Positions 1-7,581 are shown, counted from the first letter of the stretch. The stretch is DNA of 64,000 nucleotides from Mycolicibacterium fortuitum subsp. fortuitum (GCF_022179545.1 NZ_AP025518.1:6342073-6406072), one strand, 5' to 3'. Notes: generated by a model not told the origin, from the sequence alone. A program made the numbers and translations.

Positions 1-421
1 CCTGGCTGTCGTAGAACTCACTGGCTGCCATGGCGTCGGGGAACGCGACCACGGCCTGATAGACGATGTGGTCGGCATCGTCTCTGCGGTCGCGAAGCTG
101 CTGCACGCGAACAGCAGTCCAGCCGCTGCCTTGATACGAGTATTGCTGGGCCTCTGCCCACACCAGGCAACCATCGTCCAGGGGCTGGTTGCGGTACATC
201 GAATCACCGGACTCGATGACATCGACCCGGGCGCCCATGATCGTGCCGATATCGCTCGTGTCGAGCAGCAGGTCCTCCAGCGCATGTGCGGGAAGCGGTT
301 CAGGTGCGCGGCCCAGCGTCGGAGCGGCAACCACGTGCCCGCCGGTGGTCACAGTGCATCCGGCAGTCAGCACACACAACGCCAGGGCAACCGAGATCCG
401 ACGCAGTCTTCCGGCCGTCAT
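1..421 (-). CDS. PknH-sensor-type lipoprotein, 3' end cut by window edge
   Basis: The minus-strand frame is open from an ATG at 421 to the window edge, giving 140 residues without the C-terminus. It opens with a short basic segment (TAGRLRR), a hydrophobic stretch and the lipobox LTAGC, so it should be exported and lipidated. The mature part reads LLLDTSDIGTIMGA and then a W-A-E-A-Q-Q-Y-S-Y motif followed by VRVQQLRDR. That pattern is typical of the extracellular PknH-like sensor domain found in many mycobacterial lipoproteins (LppH, LpqQ and LprH style). The ligand is unknown. No operon partner is visible, since the next gene on this strand ends at 811. The family call is from recognition only. 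Confidence 0.75.
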   Translation of the reverse strand, partial: MTAGRLRRISVALALCVLTAGCTVTTGGHVVAAPTLGRAPEPLPAHALEDLLLDTSDIGTIMGARVDVIESGDSMYRNQPLDDGCLVWAEAQQYSYQGSGWTAVRVQQLRDRRDDADHIVYQAVVAFPDAMAASEFYDSQ

Positions 422-551
422 CGCCTCACCGTCCTCCACTCGTACCGCCTAGGCAGTTGGCTCGCCTGGTCCACACTCACACCTTCGCGGTACTCACATT
501 CTCTCCTGTCATCGGCTGTCCATCGTTCACGAACTGAGCCGCGGTCATTTC

Positions 552-740
552 ACGATCAGGTCGGATCTTTTGGCACCACATCAAGTTGATCGGGGGTACG
601 CTGCCGTCGTCCAAGCCTCACCGTGATGGCGGGTGCATACACGTATCGATGCTCTGCTCGCCGCAGGACCGGTCGACCTGCAACGCCTCTGCGGAGAAGA
701 GGCCGCCACCAAGGTCGCTGCTATCGAGGCAGGCCAGTGA
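552..740 (+). pseudogene. Possible remnant of a small plus-strand gene
   Basis: A plus-strand frame ending at a TGA (738-740) has coding-like composition over its last 35 codons, reading TRIDALLAAG, VDLQRLCGEE and then AATKVAAIEAGQ. The same frame continues upstream as SDLLAPHQVDRGYAAVVQASP but is interrupted by an in-frame TGA at 624-626. A short gene could start at the GTG just after that stop, but it would be only 35 codons with no clear ribosome site. A decayed gene is the simplest reading. The family is not recognised. Confidence 0.25.
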
Positions 741-762
741 CAGAGCGGGATGGGGGGGCCGG

Positions 763-776
763 CACCAAATTTGGTG
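763..776. repeat. Perfect 14-bp palindrome CACCAAATTTGGTG
   Basis: CACCAAATTTGGTG is a perfect inverted repeat, located 35 bases beyond the stop of the LppA-like gene. It is AT-centred in otherwise GC-rich DNA and could be a regulator site. A related string, TTGGCACCAAATAT, occurs about 90 bases upstream of the PadR gene near 17.68 kb. No binding protein can be assigned. Confidence 0.4.
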
Positions 777-810
777 AGCGTCATGCGCACTGCAGCCAGT
801 ATTGAGGCCG

Positions 811-1380
811 CTATCTGGTCTTGCTTGGCAGTCTGCAACCGGTGCTGCCGGTGATCAGCGCTGCGGCTTGCGATCCAATGCGCAAGGTTGTCCCGGTGTC
901 GCTGGTGAACTGTAGGTCGTGATTGTTGGGATGATCTTTGAATACGGTGAGCTCGGTTGCGCCCAACGAAGAGGCAGCTTGTTGTGCAAGGTCGGCAGCC
1001 TGTTTCCAGTTCTGTTCGGGAATTGGGTTGTCGGATACGTAGTTTCGTAGCAGTATCAGTTGTCCGACTGATTGCTCGTACGGTGGATTGCACCCGCCTC
1101 TGCTGTCTGTACGTCGCCATTCCCAGGTCACAGACGGGGCGATGGCGGTGATCTGCTGACCGAGCTTGATAATCACGGACTCCACTTGCGTGTGTGTGTC
1201 TTCAAGTGACGGCAGGGTTTTCAGCGCGTCTGCTGCTTGGCTAGCTTGGCCGGCGTCGGTGGGCTTGTATGGATTGCTCACGTGACATCCTGTCCCTAGT
1301 AGCGCAACCGACGCGAAGCACGTGATCGCGCTGAGTTGGTGGCGGACGGTGCGGTTCAAGGTCATAGACGCTGTGCTCAC
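811..1380 (-). CDS. LppA-like lipoprotein
   Basis: 189 residues from a GTG at 1380. The N-terminus has a basic start, a hydrophobic segment and the lipobox LLGTGC, so the mature protein should begin with a lipidated Cys at about residue 32. The mature part has no membrane span. The sequence CHVSNPYKPT, a central TWEWRRTDSRGGC and the C-terminal STGCRLP resemble the mycobacterial LppA/LppB lipoprotein family (Rv2543/Rv2544), whose role is unknown. The GTG start overlaps the stop of an upstream decayed frame in a GTGA arrangement, which implies former translational coupling and supports this start over the ATG six codons in. In M. tuberculosis, as I recall, lppA also follows a larger gene (Rv2542), which matches this arrangement. 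Confidence 0.8.
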   Translation of the reverse strand: MSTASMTLNRTVRHQLSAITCFASVALLGTGCHVSNPYKPTDAGQASQAADALKTLPSLEDTHTQVESVIIKLGQQITAIAPSVTWEWRRTDSRGGCNPPYEQSVGQLILLRNYVSDNPIPEQNWKQAADLAQQAASSLGATELTVFKDHPNNHDLQFTSDTGTTLRIGSQAAALITGSTGCRLPSKTR

Positions 1381-1638
1381 TTGTCCGGAATCGGTGTTGT
1401 GCCTGCCACGACGGCAGCGATGTTGTAGCCGGTGATGCGGAGCTGCTGATTATCGCCCATTTGAGGGTACTGGCTGTGCGCGCCCAGCTCTGTCAACTGT
1501 TCGGCGTTCTCACCGGCTAGGTCACCTTTTCCACTCGTAACTCCTCCGCTGCGGCACAGGGGCTGCGAGCCACGACTACAGCACGCCGGCCCGCGTCGTA
1601 CAGCTGCGTATCTGAGGGGGTGTAGGTCGGGGGAAATG
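1377..1638 (-). pseudogene. 3' remnant of the gene upstream of the LppA-like gene
   Basis: Two minus-strand reading frames look coding but do not join. The first, from about 1638, reads FPPTYTPSDTQLYDAGR, then AVVVARSPCAAAEE, and stops at a TAG. The second continues just downstream in another frame as GDLAGENAEQLTELGAH, then LRITGYNIAAVV, ending TTPIPDK and TGA at 1377-1379. A single frameshift between them would give the C-terminus of one protein, presumably the partner normally encoded upstream of LppA-type lipoproteins (Rv2542-like). The 5' part is missing, and the divergent proline iminopeptidase starts at 1670. Truncation by a past rearrangement is inferred. Confidence 0.5.
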
Positions 1639-1669
1639 CCTAGGCGAAGGCACGGAGATACTGGAGTTC

Positions 1670-2650
1670 ATGGAGGGTGAGCCGCGGGTCGACGACGGGC
1701 CGCACCGGCATGAGCTGCTTGATGTCGGCGACGGAAATCAGATGTTCTGGGAAGCGCGTGGAAACCCGCTGGGACGCACCGTGCTGCTCGTCCATGGCGG
1801 CCCGGGCACCGGGCGCTCCGATACCGCCCATAAGGCGTTCGACCACAACGTGTTCCAGATCGTGTCCTTCGATCAGCGAGGATGCGGCCAAAGTGTGCCG
1901 AATGCTGCTGACCCGTCAACCGATATGACCGCCAACACCACCGAACACCTCCTCACCGACATGGAGAAGCTGCGGCGGCGCCTTGGTGTCGATCGGTGGT
2001 TGCTCTACGGTGGATCATGGGCAGCCACCTTGATTTTGGCGTACGCACAACGTAATCCGGAGCACGTCGACGGCATCATCCTGATCAGCGTGTCGCTTAC
2101 CCGACCGACCGAAATCGACTGGCTCTATCGCGGGCTGCGGATCCTGCTGCCCGAAGCCTGGGAACAATTCCGCGCTGGAGTACCTGTGACGATGAGGGAA
2201 GAGACCAACCTTGTTGAGGCCTACCGCCGACTCATGGAGCACCCCGACCCTCAGGTGCGCGAACAGGCCGCGTGCAACTGGTGCGACTGGGAGGACGCCA
2301 CGATCGCCCACGAACGGCTGGGTCGACAAGGGCAGTTCAGCGCCAACACCATCGAAGCGAAACTGGCGTTTGTCAGGATCTGCACGCACTTCTATGCCCA
2401 CTACGCGTGGCTCGACGACGACCAGCTGCTACACAACGCGCATAGGCTCGCCGGGATCCCTGGTGTGATCATCCATGGCCGCCTGGACTTGTCTTGCCCT
2501 TCCATCACCTCATGGGAGCTGGCCCGCGCGTGGCCCGACGCCGAACTAGTGATGATCGACGACTCGGGGCACACCGGAAGCCCAGCGATGGCGGCAGCCG
2601 TCCGGCACGCCATCGCACGGTTCACCGACCGGGACCGCAATCGCCCCTGA
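1670..2650 (+). CDS. pip: Proline iminopeptidase, S33 family
   Basis: 326 residues; removes N-terminal proline from short peptides in the cytoplasm. The alpha/beta-hydrolase landmarks are in order: oxyanion motif HGGPGTG (near residue 42), DQRGCGQS (near 67), the nucleophile elbow GGSWAAT (near 114) and a late histidine in DSGHTGSP (near 305). No signal peptide is seen. Length fits the family (about 310-320). The start ATG at 1670 sits only about 30 bases from the broken gene on the other strand. Related S33 enzymes act on other amides, so the substrate is inferred. It stands alone, and its neighbours on both sides are accessory. Confidence 0.85.
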   Translation: MEGEPRVDDGPHRHELLDVGDGNQMFWEARGNPLGRTVLLVHGGPGTGRSDTAHKAFDHNVFQIVSFDQRGCGQSVPNAADPSTDMTANTTEHLLTDMEKLRRRLGVDRWLLYGGSWAATLILAYAQRNPEHVDGIILISVSLTRPTEIDWLYRGLRILLPEAWEQFRAGVPVTMREETNLVEAYRRLMEHPDPQVREQAACNWCDWEDATIAHERLGRQGQFSANTIEAKLAFVRICTHFYAHYAWLDDDQLLHNAHRLAGIPGVIIHGRLDLSCPSITSWELARAWPDAELVMIDDSGHTGSPAMAAAVRHAIARFTDRDRNRP

Positions 2651-2820
2651 GCAACTCGGCGAAATATCCCACAACAGCCCGCCGTCGTACAATGCCCAAG
2701 CCGCCGCTTCTTGACTGCGCCCGCGGCGATCAGTGACTGGGCCGCGCCGGCGATGAAGCCAGTTTGGTACTCACCGCCGCGGGCGCACCCGCGGCCAGGA
2801 CTGCCTCAGCGCCTACGCGG
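2651..2820. other. Short convergent spacer without a recognised gene
   Basis: Between the proline iminopeptidase stop and the stop of the small membrane protein gene on the opposite strand. I see no start with a ribosome site and no clear terminator hairpin. Confidence 0.4.
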
Positions 2821-3015
2821 CTATCGCACGAAAGGCGCCGCTTCCATGAGCACCATCAACGGAACCCTGAACCACTTGCGCTGCAGCGCCTTACGTACCC
2901 AGGGACGGGGTGATTGCTCCGCAAGCACTTCCCATTGGTCCCATTGCACACGCGCATACGCCACACCCAGCCACACAACCAGCAGTACAACAGCGCCTAT
3001 CACGGCATAAACCAC
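2821..3015 (-). CDS. Small single-pass membrane protein, unknown function
   Basis: 64 residues from a GTG at 3015. The start is chosen because a strong ribosome site (AGGGGGG, about 3019-3025 on the minus strand) lies just upstream. Residues 1-22 form one hydrophobic span (VVYAVIGAVVLLVVWLGVAY), followed by an amphipathic basic tail rich in W, Q and R. No family is recognised. The reading frame extends further upstream, but that part is unlike protein. It lies downstream of dnaB on the same strand, but the 200-base gap makes co-transcription uncertain. Confidence 0.6.
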   Translation of the reverse strand: MVYAVIGAVVLLVVWLGVAYARVQWDQWEVLAEQSPRPWVRKALQRKWFRVPLMVLMEAAPFVR

Positions 3016-3227
3016 GGAGTCCCCCCTCTGTGCCAAGCCTAGCGGCCGTCGTTGCTGCAATGTCCATCGAAATGCGGGCAACGGGCATGCTCTCTCTCGA
3101 TGCCTGTGGCGCCGTGTACGGCATGGCCACCCGGGTCGCCCGCCTACTGCTGATCATCAGCGCCCTGGCCACATCGAGCCGTTGGCCATACTGGGCGTGA
3201 GAGAGCAGAGGAGTGGTGTGGCGCTTC

Positions 3228-6200
3228 CTACCGGGCCATGTTGGTAAAGCGCGAGAAGTGAAGCTGGTGCGCCACAGTGATATTCGCGGTCGGGCCGTTA
3301 CGGTGCTTGCCCAGGATGATGTCGGCCTCACCGCCGCGCGGGTCTTCCCGGTCGATGGCGTCAGGGCGGTGCAGCAGCAGGACCATGTCGGCATCCTGTT
3401 CCAGCGAGTTGTGCGCCGTAATGCCTTGCGCCACAAAGTTGCTGGTACCTGGAACCGTTCCGTCGTAGACATCGTGTTCGCCGATGCTGGTGATCTCGAC
3501 GATCTCGTCCCAGAAGACGTCGTTGAGCGCCAGGTGGTGCAGTTCGGGATCGTTGAGCACGGCCGCCGCCCGGTGCAGCCGTGACCGGCTCGGCGCGTGC
3601 TTCCACATCGTGGAACCGCAGAACTTCGTACCCATCGCCGCGGCGAACTGCCGGTGCGTCATGCCCTCACGCGAAAGCGCCGACTTCACCTGCTGCCAAA
3701 CCTCTTTGGGCACAGTGTCGAGGTTCGGGTTGCACTTCGCGTCTTCGAGATGAGCAAGTACCTCGCGGGCCTTGATTCCCCGCTCGCCGTTCACTCCGAC
3801 GTGCGCCACGAAGCGGCGCTGGTTGTCCCAGCCGTAGATGAGTACGTGCCAACAATCGCGGTATCCCGGCTTCTTAGCACGCTTGATCCGCGCGTGCACA
3901 CCGACCCGCAACAACAGCTGGGTCACGTCATCCGCCAGCCGCCGACTGCTGGTGGCGTAGTAAATGCGCGCTTGGCCGGCCTTTGCGTCCCACCGCACCG
4001 ACCCGTCCGTTGCCCACAGGTGACGAAGGAACAACGCCACCTGATCGTCGGGAAGGGCGAATACCTCTTTGGGAACGAACTTCTCGTAGCTGCGCTTGCC
4101 GAACAACCCGAGCCTGTCCAGCCAGGCCGCGATCGGATTGCGCTTACCGTGAGTAAGCCGATACGGCGCGGGTAGCCGCAATGTGGTGACGCCAGCCGCA
4201 GGGTAATCGTCGCGCACCGCAGTCACTCCGAAGTGCAGCGCCGAAATCTCCACCGCAACCAGGTTTGCCTCGTCGACGCTGGCATAACGGATCGGCTGGC
4301 GCTTCACACACGAGCCGTCACCGATCATGTGCGCCAACATGACCACCTCGGAGTCGTGCATCCGCTCGGTGTGCACCGGCTCGGGGATCCGTCGCGGCGT
4401 CGCCAGCCGGTCTCCGACCGCGAGCTCTCCCAAGGGAACCCAGCCATCGATGGTCATGAACGGATGGTTGGCTGTAGCCTCCACCTCACGTCCCGAGGCC
4501 AACCTGAGCTTGAACACCTCTTTATGCCCGCTGTAGAACACGTTGGTCATCGGCCGCGCCACCATGTTCTTGTGCTCGTCGAGCGACCACACCAGCGGGC
4601 GCTCGCCGGTCGCCATCAGTTCGCCGAACGTCACCTCGGCGCCGTTGTCGGCCCGCAGGATTCGGGTGTTCGCCGTCATGCAACCCGATTCACGCAGGTC
4701 CGAGACCTGCGGACGCTTGTCGGTGCGCTGCTCGGGACCACGGTTCAGCTGACTGATCGCGATCACCGGCACTTCGAGTTCCTTGGCCATCAGTTTCAGG
4801 CTGCGGGAGAAGTCCGAAACCTCTTGCTGGCGTGACTCGTACTTCTTGCCCGAACTCATCAGCTGCATGTAGTCGACGACCACCAGCTTCAGGTCCGCCT
4901 TCTGGGCCAACCGCCGGCCCTTGGCGCGAATCTCCATCATGGTCAGGTTCGGCGAGTCGTCGATATAGAGCGGCGCCTCGCTGATCTCACTCATCCGGCG
5001 GGCCAGCTTGGTCCAGTCGTCATCGCTCATGCGACCCGAACGCATATCGGCCAGTTTGATTTTCGCCTCGGCCGACAACAGCCGCATGACGATCTCGGAC
5101 TTGCTCATTTCCAGCGAGAAGATGACGCTGGCCATCCGGTGCTTGATCGAGCAGGACCGCATGAAGTCCAGGCCGAGGGTGGAGTTGTGCGTCGGCACCA
5201 TGGCGGGGCCCGCCAGGTACAGATGCGCGGCGTTATCGACCTCGACGCAGCGCACCGGCACACTGGGCAGCCGCCGCACCGCAGCCACCTGGCTCACCGG
5301 CGCCAGCACGGCAGCTCCGCCGCGACAGGTTGGCGCCGCAATGGTGTGCAGGCCCGGCCGCAGCTGGGTGGTGGTGCGGATACCGTCACCTGTGGGCCAC
5401 TGGTGCTGGGCATCGGCCACAATCACCGTGCCGTCGGAGAATTCGACCTCGAAGCACGGACGGCCGAGCATGACCTCGGTGGCTGCGACAACCCGCGTGG
5501 GCTCGCCGTCTGGTCCGAGGAGATGATCCCCCACACCGACATCACCCATCGAGGTCCAACCGGTGGGTGTGGGCAGTGGAGTATCGAGCGCGAGTGCCTT
5601 CCCGACACCGGGCCGTGCCGCGATGATGATCATCTGCCCCGGGTGCAGGCCGTTGGTGATCTCGTCGAACTCGGTGAAGCCGGTCGGCACACCGCGCGCG
5701 ATGCCGCCCTGCGACGCGATCGCGTCGATCTCGTCCATGGTGGGCTGCAGCAGGTCTTCGAGCGCCACGAAGTCCTCGGAGGCGCGCCGCTCGGTCACGT
5801 CGTAGATCTCGGCCTGAGCCCGGTCCACCACATCGGTGACGTCCGCGCCGTCGGCGCCGGCGTAGCCGTACTGCACCACCCGGGTGCCGGCCTCCACCAA
5901 CCGGCGCAGCAGCGCCTTCTCGGCCACGATGCCGGCGTAGAAGCCGGCGTTGGCCGCCGTGGGCACGGTGGAGATCAGGGTGTGCAGATAGGGTGCCCCG
6001 CCGATGCGGCGCAACAACCCGCGACGGTCGAGCTCGGCGGCGACGGTGACGGCATCGGCAGGTTCGCCCCGGCCGTAGAGATCCAGGATGGCGTCGTAGA
6101 CGTTCTGGTGGGCCGGGCGATAGAAGTCGCCGGGGCGCAACCGCTCGAGGACGTCGGCGATCGCGTCCTTGCTCAACAGCATGCCGCCAAGAACCGCCTG

Positions 6201-6302
6201 CTCGGCTGCCATGTCCTGCGGCGGCTGCCGGCCGAAGTCCTCCCCAGGCGGAGGGCCATCCATCTCCGAATCCGGATGCCCCAGGTCGTCCACCACCGCC
6301 AC
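3228..6302 (-). CDS. dnaB: Replicative DNA helicase DnaB with two inteins
   Basis: Hexameric 5'-3' helicase at the replication fork. From the GTG at 6302 the precursor has 1024 residues; removal of two inteins leaves 461, the usual DnaB length. The N-terminal domain (QPPQDMAAEQAVLGGML) is followed by the RecA-like helicase core. Intein 1 (residues 236-373) interrupts Walker A between GVGK and STLGLDF. Intein 2 (541-965) interrupts DLRESG/SLEQDADM. I prefer the GTG at 6302, which has a purine-rich GAAGGGGGTGGGGAG ribosome site and matches mycobacterial DnaB N-termini. An ATG at 6335 in the same frame would add 11 residues. A LexA-type box lies 41 bases upstream of the GTG and DnaA-box-like sites lie farther upstream. 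The gene is separated from the rplI operon by a strong hairpin. Confidence 0.97.
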   Translation of the reverse strand: MAVVDDLGHPDSEMDGPPPGEDFGRQPPQDMAAEQAVLGGMLLSKDAIADVLERLRPGDFYRPAHQNVYDAILDLYGRGEPADAVTVAAELDRRGLLRRIGGAPYLHTLISTVPTAANAGFYAGIVAEKALLRRLVEAGTRVVQYGYAGADGADVTDVVDRAQAEIYDVTERRASEDFVALEDLLQPTMDEIDAIASQGGIARGVPTGFTEFDEITNGLHPGQMIIIAARPGVGKALALDTPLPTPTGWTSMGDVGVGDHLLGPDGEPTRVVAATEVMLGRPCFEVEFSDGTVIVADAQHQWPTGDGIRTTTQLRPGLHTIAAPTCRGGAAVLAPVSQVAAVRRLPSVPVRCVEVDNAAHLYLAGPAMVPTHNSTLGLDFMRSCSIKHRMASVIFSLEMSKSEIVMRLLSAEAKIKLADMRSGRMSDDDWTKLARRMSEISEAPLYIDDSPNLTMMEIRAKGRRLAQKADLKLVVVDYMQLMSSGKKYESRQQEVSDFSRSLKLMAKELEVPVIAISQLNRGPEQRTDKRPQVSDLRESGCMTANTRILRADNGAEVTFGELMATGERPLVWSLDEHKNMVARPMTNVFYSGHKEVFKLRLASGREVEATANHPFMTIDGWVPLGELAVGDRLATPRRIPEPVHTERMHDSEVVMLAHMIGDGSCVKRQPIRYASVDEANLVAVEISALHFGVTAVRDDYPAAGVTTLRLPAPYRLTHGKRNPIAAWLDRLGLFGKRSYEKFVPKEVFALPDDQVALFLRHLWATDGSVRWDAKAGQARIYYATSSRRLADDVTQLLLRVGVHARIKRAKKPGYRDCWHVLIYGWDNQRRFVAHVGVNGERGIKAREVLAHLEDAKCNPNLDTVPKEVWQQVKSALSREGMTHRQFAAAMGTKFCGSTMWKHAPSRSRLHRAAAVLNDPELHHLALNDVFWDEIVEITSIGEHDVYDGTVPGTSNFVAQGITAHNSLEQDADMVLLLHRPDAIDREDPRGGEADIILGKHRNGPTANITVAHQLHFSRFTNMAR
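3408..4682 (-). mobile_element. DnaB intein 2: class 1 intein with LAGLIDADG endonuclease
   Basis: 425 residues inserted between DLRESG and SLEQDADM in the helicase core. It starts with Cys (CMTANTRIL), has the block B motif ATANHPFMT, and ends VAQGITAHN followed by extein Ser, all standard for class 1 splicing. Two dodecapeptide-type endonuclease motifs are visible: LAHMIGDGS and LFLRHLWATDGS, each with the acidic residue expected for catalysis. The endonuclease therefore looks intact and the intein may still be able to home into intein-less dnaB alleles. Between the endonuclease and block F is a DNA-binding-like stretch (GMTHRQFAAAMGTKFCGS). Confidence 0.93.
5184..5597 (-). mobile_element. 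DnaB intein 1: class 3 mini-intein in Walker A
   Basis: 138-residue protein-splicing element inserted after GVGK. It starts with Ala (ALALDTPLPTPTGW), not Cys or Ser, and ends VPTHN followed by extein Ser. Without a residue-1 nucleophile, class 1 splicing is impossible. The class 3 triplet is present: Trp in AQHQW (residue 302), Cys in VRCVEV (352) and Thr in PTHN (371). No homing-endonuclease domain fits in this size. The same kind of intein is known in M. smegmatis DnaB. The splice junction destroys the ATPase P-loop, so DnaB is inactive until splicing. Confidence 0.92.
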
Positions 6303-6342
6303 GGACTCCCCACCCCCTTCCGAGACCCGCCTCACGACAGGT

Positions 6343-6358
6343 TCGAACGTTTATTCGA
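6343..6358 (-). promoter_or_regulatory. LexA (SOS) box upstream of dnaB
   Basis: On the minus strand the site reads TCGAATAAACGTTCGA, one mismatch from the mycobacterial SOS consensus TCGAAC-N4-GTTCGA. It lies 41 bases upstream of the preferred dnaB start. The motif match is direct; LexA binding is inferred. Confidence 0.6.
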
Positions 6359-6467
6359 AATGGCACTGCAACTGTAGAACAGGGCCCCGACAAGCTCATG
6401 ACGGCGCTGCGACGCATCACGGTAGACGGTTGCTGGCACCCGCGGAAACCGCCCCTGTTGATGGACC

Positions 6468-6476
6468 TGTGGATGG
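6468..6476 (-). promoter_or_regulatory. DnaA-box-like site, weak
   Basis: TGTGGATGG, read on the minus strand as CCATCCACA, two mismatches from TTATCCACA. It is paired with a second copy 55 bases away. Confidence 0.3.
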
Positions 6477-6522
6477 CATGGGGATAGGTCTCGGTCGCGG
6501 TGTTGAGCCTCTGGGGAGAACC

Positions 6523-6531
6523 TGTGGATCA
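6523..6531 (-). promoter_or_regulatory. DnaA-box-like site upstream of dnaB
   Basis: TGTGGATCA, read on the minus strand as TGATCCACA, one mismatch from the consensus TTATCCACA. It lies about 220 bases upstream of dnaB. Whether DnaA binds is unknown. Confidence 0.4.
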
Positions 6532-6729
6532 TTCCTGCGCGATCTGTTGTTTTACCAGGTCAGAGTCCCATAGAGGTTGTCAGTAATTGTGTATGGAAAG
6601 TTCTTCGGCGTGTCGTGCCGGGTTGCCGTCCCGGGCGTGTTGTGTTGCGCACAGGGACCGCCCGGGTTAACACCGAGTTAGGTTCGCTGTCCAGAGTTTC
6701 CCGCAAAGAGTTCGCCAGAGACACAGCAA

Positions 6730-6767
6730 CGCCCGGGTGGAAACCTCTACAGGTCTCCACCCGGGCG
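6730..6767 (-). terminator. Strong hairpin downstream of rplI
   Basis: Perfect 12-bp inverted repeat CGCCCGGGTGGA / TCCACCCGGGCG with a 14-base loop, located 49 bases past the rplI stop. It has no long U tract, as is common in mycobacteria. It should end the rpsF-ssb-rpsR-rplI transcript before dnaB. Confidence 0.75.
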
Positions 6768-6815
6768 ATTGAGTGCCGGCGGAATGACTCCGCTACGGAT
6801 TACTCCGCAACTGGA

Positions 6816-7271
6816 TTACTCCGCAACAACGTTGAGCGACACCTTGGCTTCCACCCCGGTGTGCAGCTTGACGGTCACCGGATGCGTGCCGACGGACTTG
6901 ATGTGCGCCTTGGGCAGCTGCACCGTGCGCTTGTCCAGGTTCGGGCCGCCGGCCTTCTTGATCACGGCCACGACGTCAGCCGCGGTCACGGAACCGAACA
7001 GCTTGCCGGTGTCGGCAGCGGCGTGAACCGGCAGCGAAACCTCGCCCAGGTTCTCCAGAGCGGTCTTGAGCTCGTTGGCGTGCTCGACACCCCGGATGGT
7101 CTTGGCCTCGCGCGCCCGACGGATTTCCTCGGCCTGGCGCTCGGCACCGCGGGAGGCCACGATGGCCAGGCCGCGGGGCAGCAGGTAGTTACGGCCGTAG
7201 CCGTCCTTTACCTCGACGGCGTCGCCGGCGACACCCAGGTGCTCCACCTCAGCAGTGAGAATCAGCTTCAT
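6816..7271 (-). CDS. rplI: 50S ribosomal protein L9
   Basis: 151 residues, usual length. The N-terminal rRNA-binding domain begins [13 protein letters not shown] and contains the hallmark [13 protein letters not shown], followed by the long connecting helix and the C-terminal domain ending in V-V-A-E. L9 binds 23S rRNA near the L1 stalk and influences reading-frame maintenance. It is the last gene of the rpsF operon, 11 bases after rpsR and followed by a strong hairpin. Confidence 0.97.
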   Translation of the reverse strand: MKLILTAEVEHLGVAGDAVEVKDGYGRNYLLPRGLAIVASRGAERQAEEIRRAREAKTIRGVEHANELKTALENLGEVSLPVHAAADTGKLFGSVTAADVVAVIKKAGGPNLDKRTVQLPKAHIKSVGTHPVTVKLHTGVEAKVSLNVVAE

Positions 7272-7282
7272 TGGTCTATCCC

Positions 7283-7543
7283 CTACCGCGTCGACGAGCC
7301 GAACGGCAGCAGAGCCACCTCGCGGGCATTCTTGACCGCGATGGCGACATCGCGCTGGTGCTGGACGCAGTTGCCGGTCACCCGACGGGCACGGATCTTG
7401 CCGCGCTCGCTGATGTAGGTGCGCAGCAGCGCAGTGTCCTTGTAGTCGATGACCTGCCCCTTACCCTTCTTGGAGCAGAACACGCACTTACGAGTCTTGA
7501 CCGGCTTTTCCGGTGCCGGCCGTCGCTTTGTGGACTTGGCCAT
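7283..7543 (-). CDS. rpsR: 30S ribosomal protein S18, zinc-binding form
   Basis: 86 residues. Has the S18 core [18 protein letters not shown] and a CVFC motif near residue 20 plus a later GNCVQH, the ligand set of the zinc-containing (C+) form. Mycobacteria usually carry a second, cysteine-free S18 elsewhere that replaces this one in zinc limitation; that gene is not in this window. S18 pairs with S6 on the 30S platform, and rpsF lies in the same operon. The gene order rpsF-ssb-rpsR-rplI is the classic one. Confidence 0.97.
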   Translation of the reverse strand: MAKSTKRRPAPEKPVKTRKCVFCSKKGKGQVIDYKDTALLRTYISERGKIRARRVTGNCVQHQRDVAIAVKNAREVALLPFGSSTR

Positions 7544-7581
7544 TGGTTATCTCTTCCTTGCAAAAAAATTTTCGTTGTTGA

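Larger units (their letters stand above)
422..810. other. Gene-poor spacer with a possible gene remnant and a palindrome
   Basis: No complete gene is convincing here. The stretch separates two minus-strand lipoprotein genes and should contain the promoter of the first. A coding-like tail on the plus strand (552-740) and a perfect palindrome (763-776) lie inside it and are listed separately. Confidence 0.5.
6336..6729. other. dnaB upstream region
   Basis: About 390 bases with no convincing gene on either strand. It holds the LexA-type box next to dnaB and two copies of ACCTGTGGAT (6465-6474 and 6520-6529) that contain DnaA-box-like cores. It probably contains the dnaB promoter. Possible reading frames here have starts without ribosome sites and unnatural composition. 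Confidence 0.6.

Noticed and set aside
5139..6377. Plus-strand open frame opposite dnaB
   Set aside because: Mirror of dnaB codons. It covers intein and helicase sequence on the other strand.
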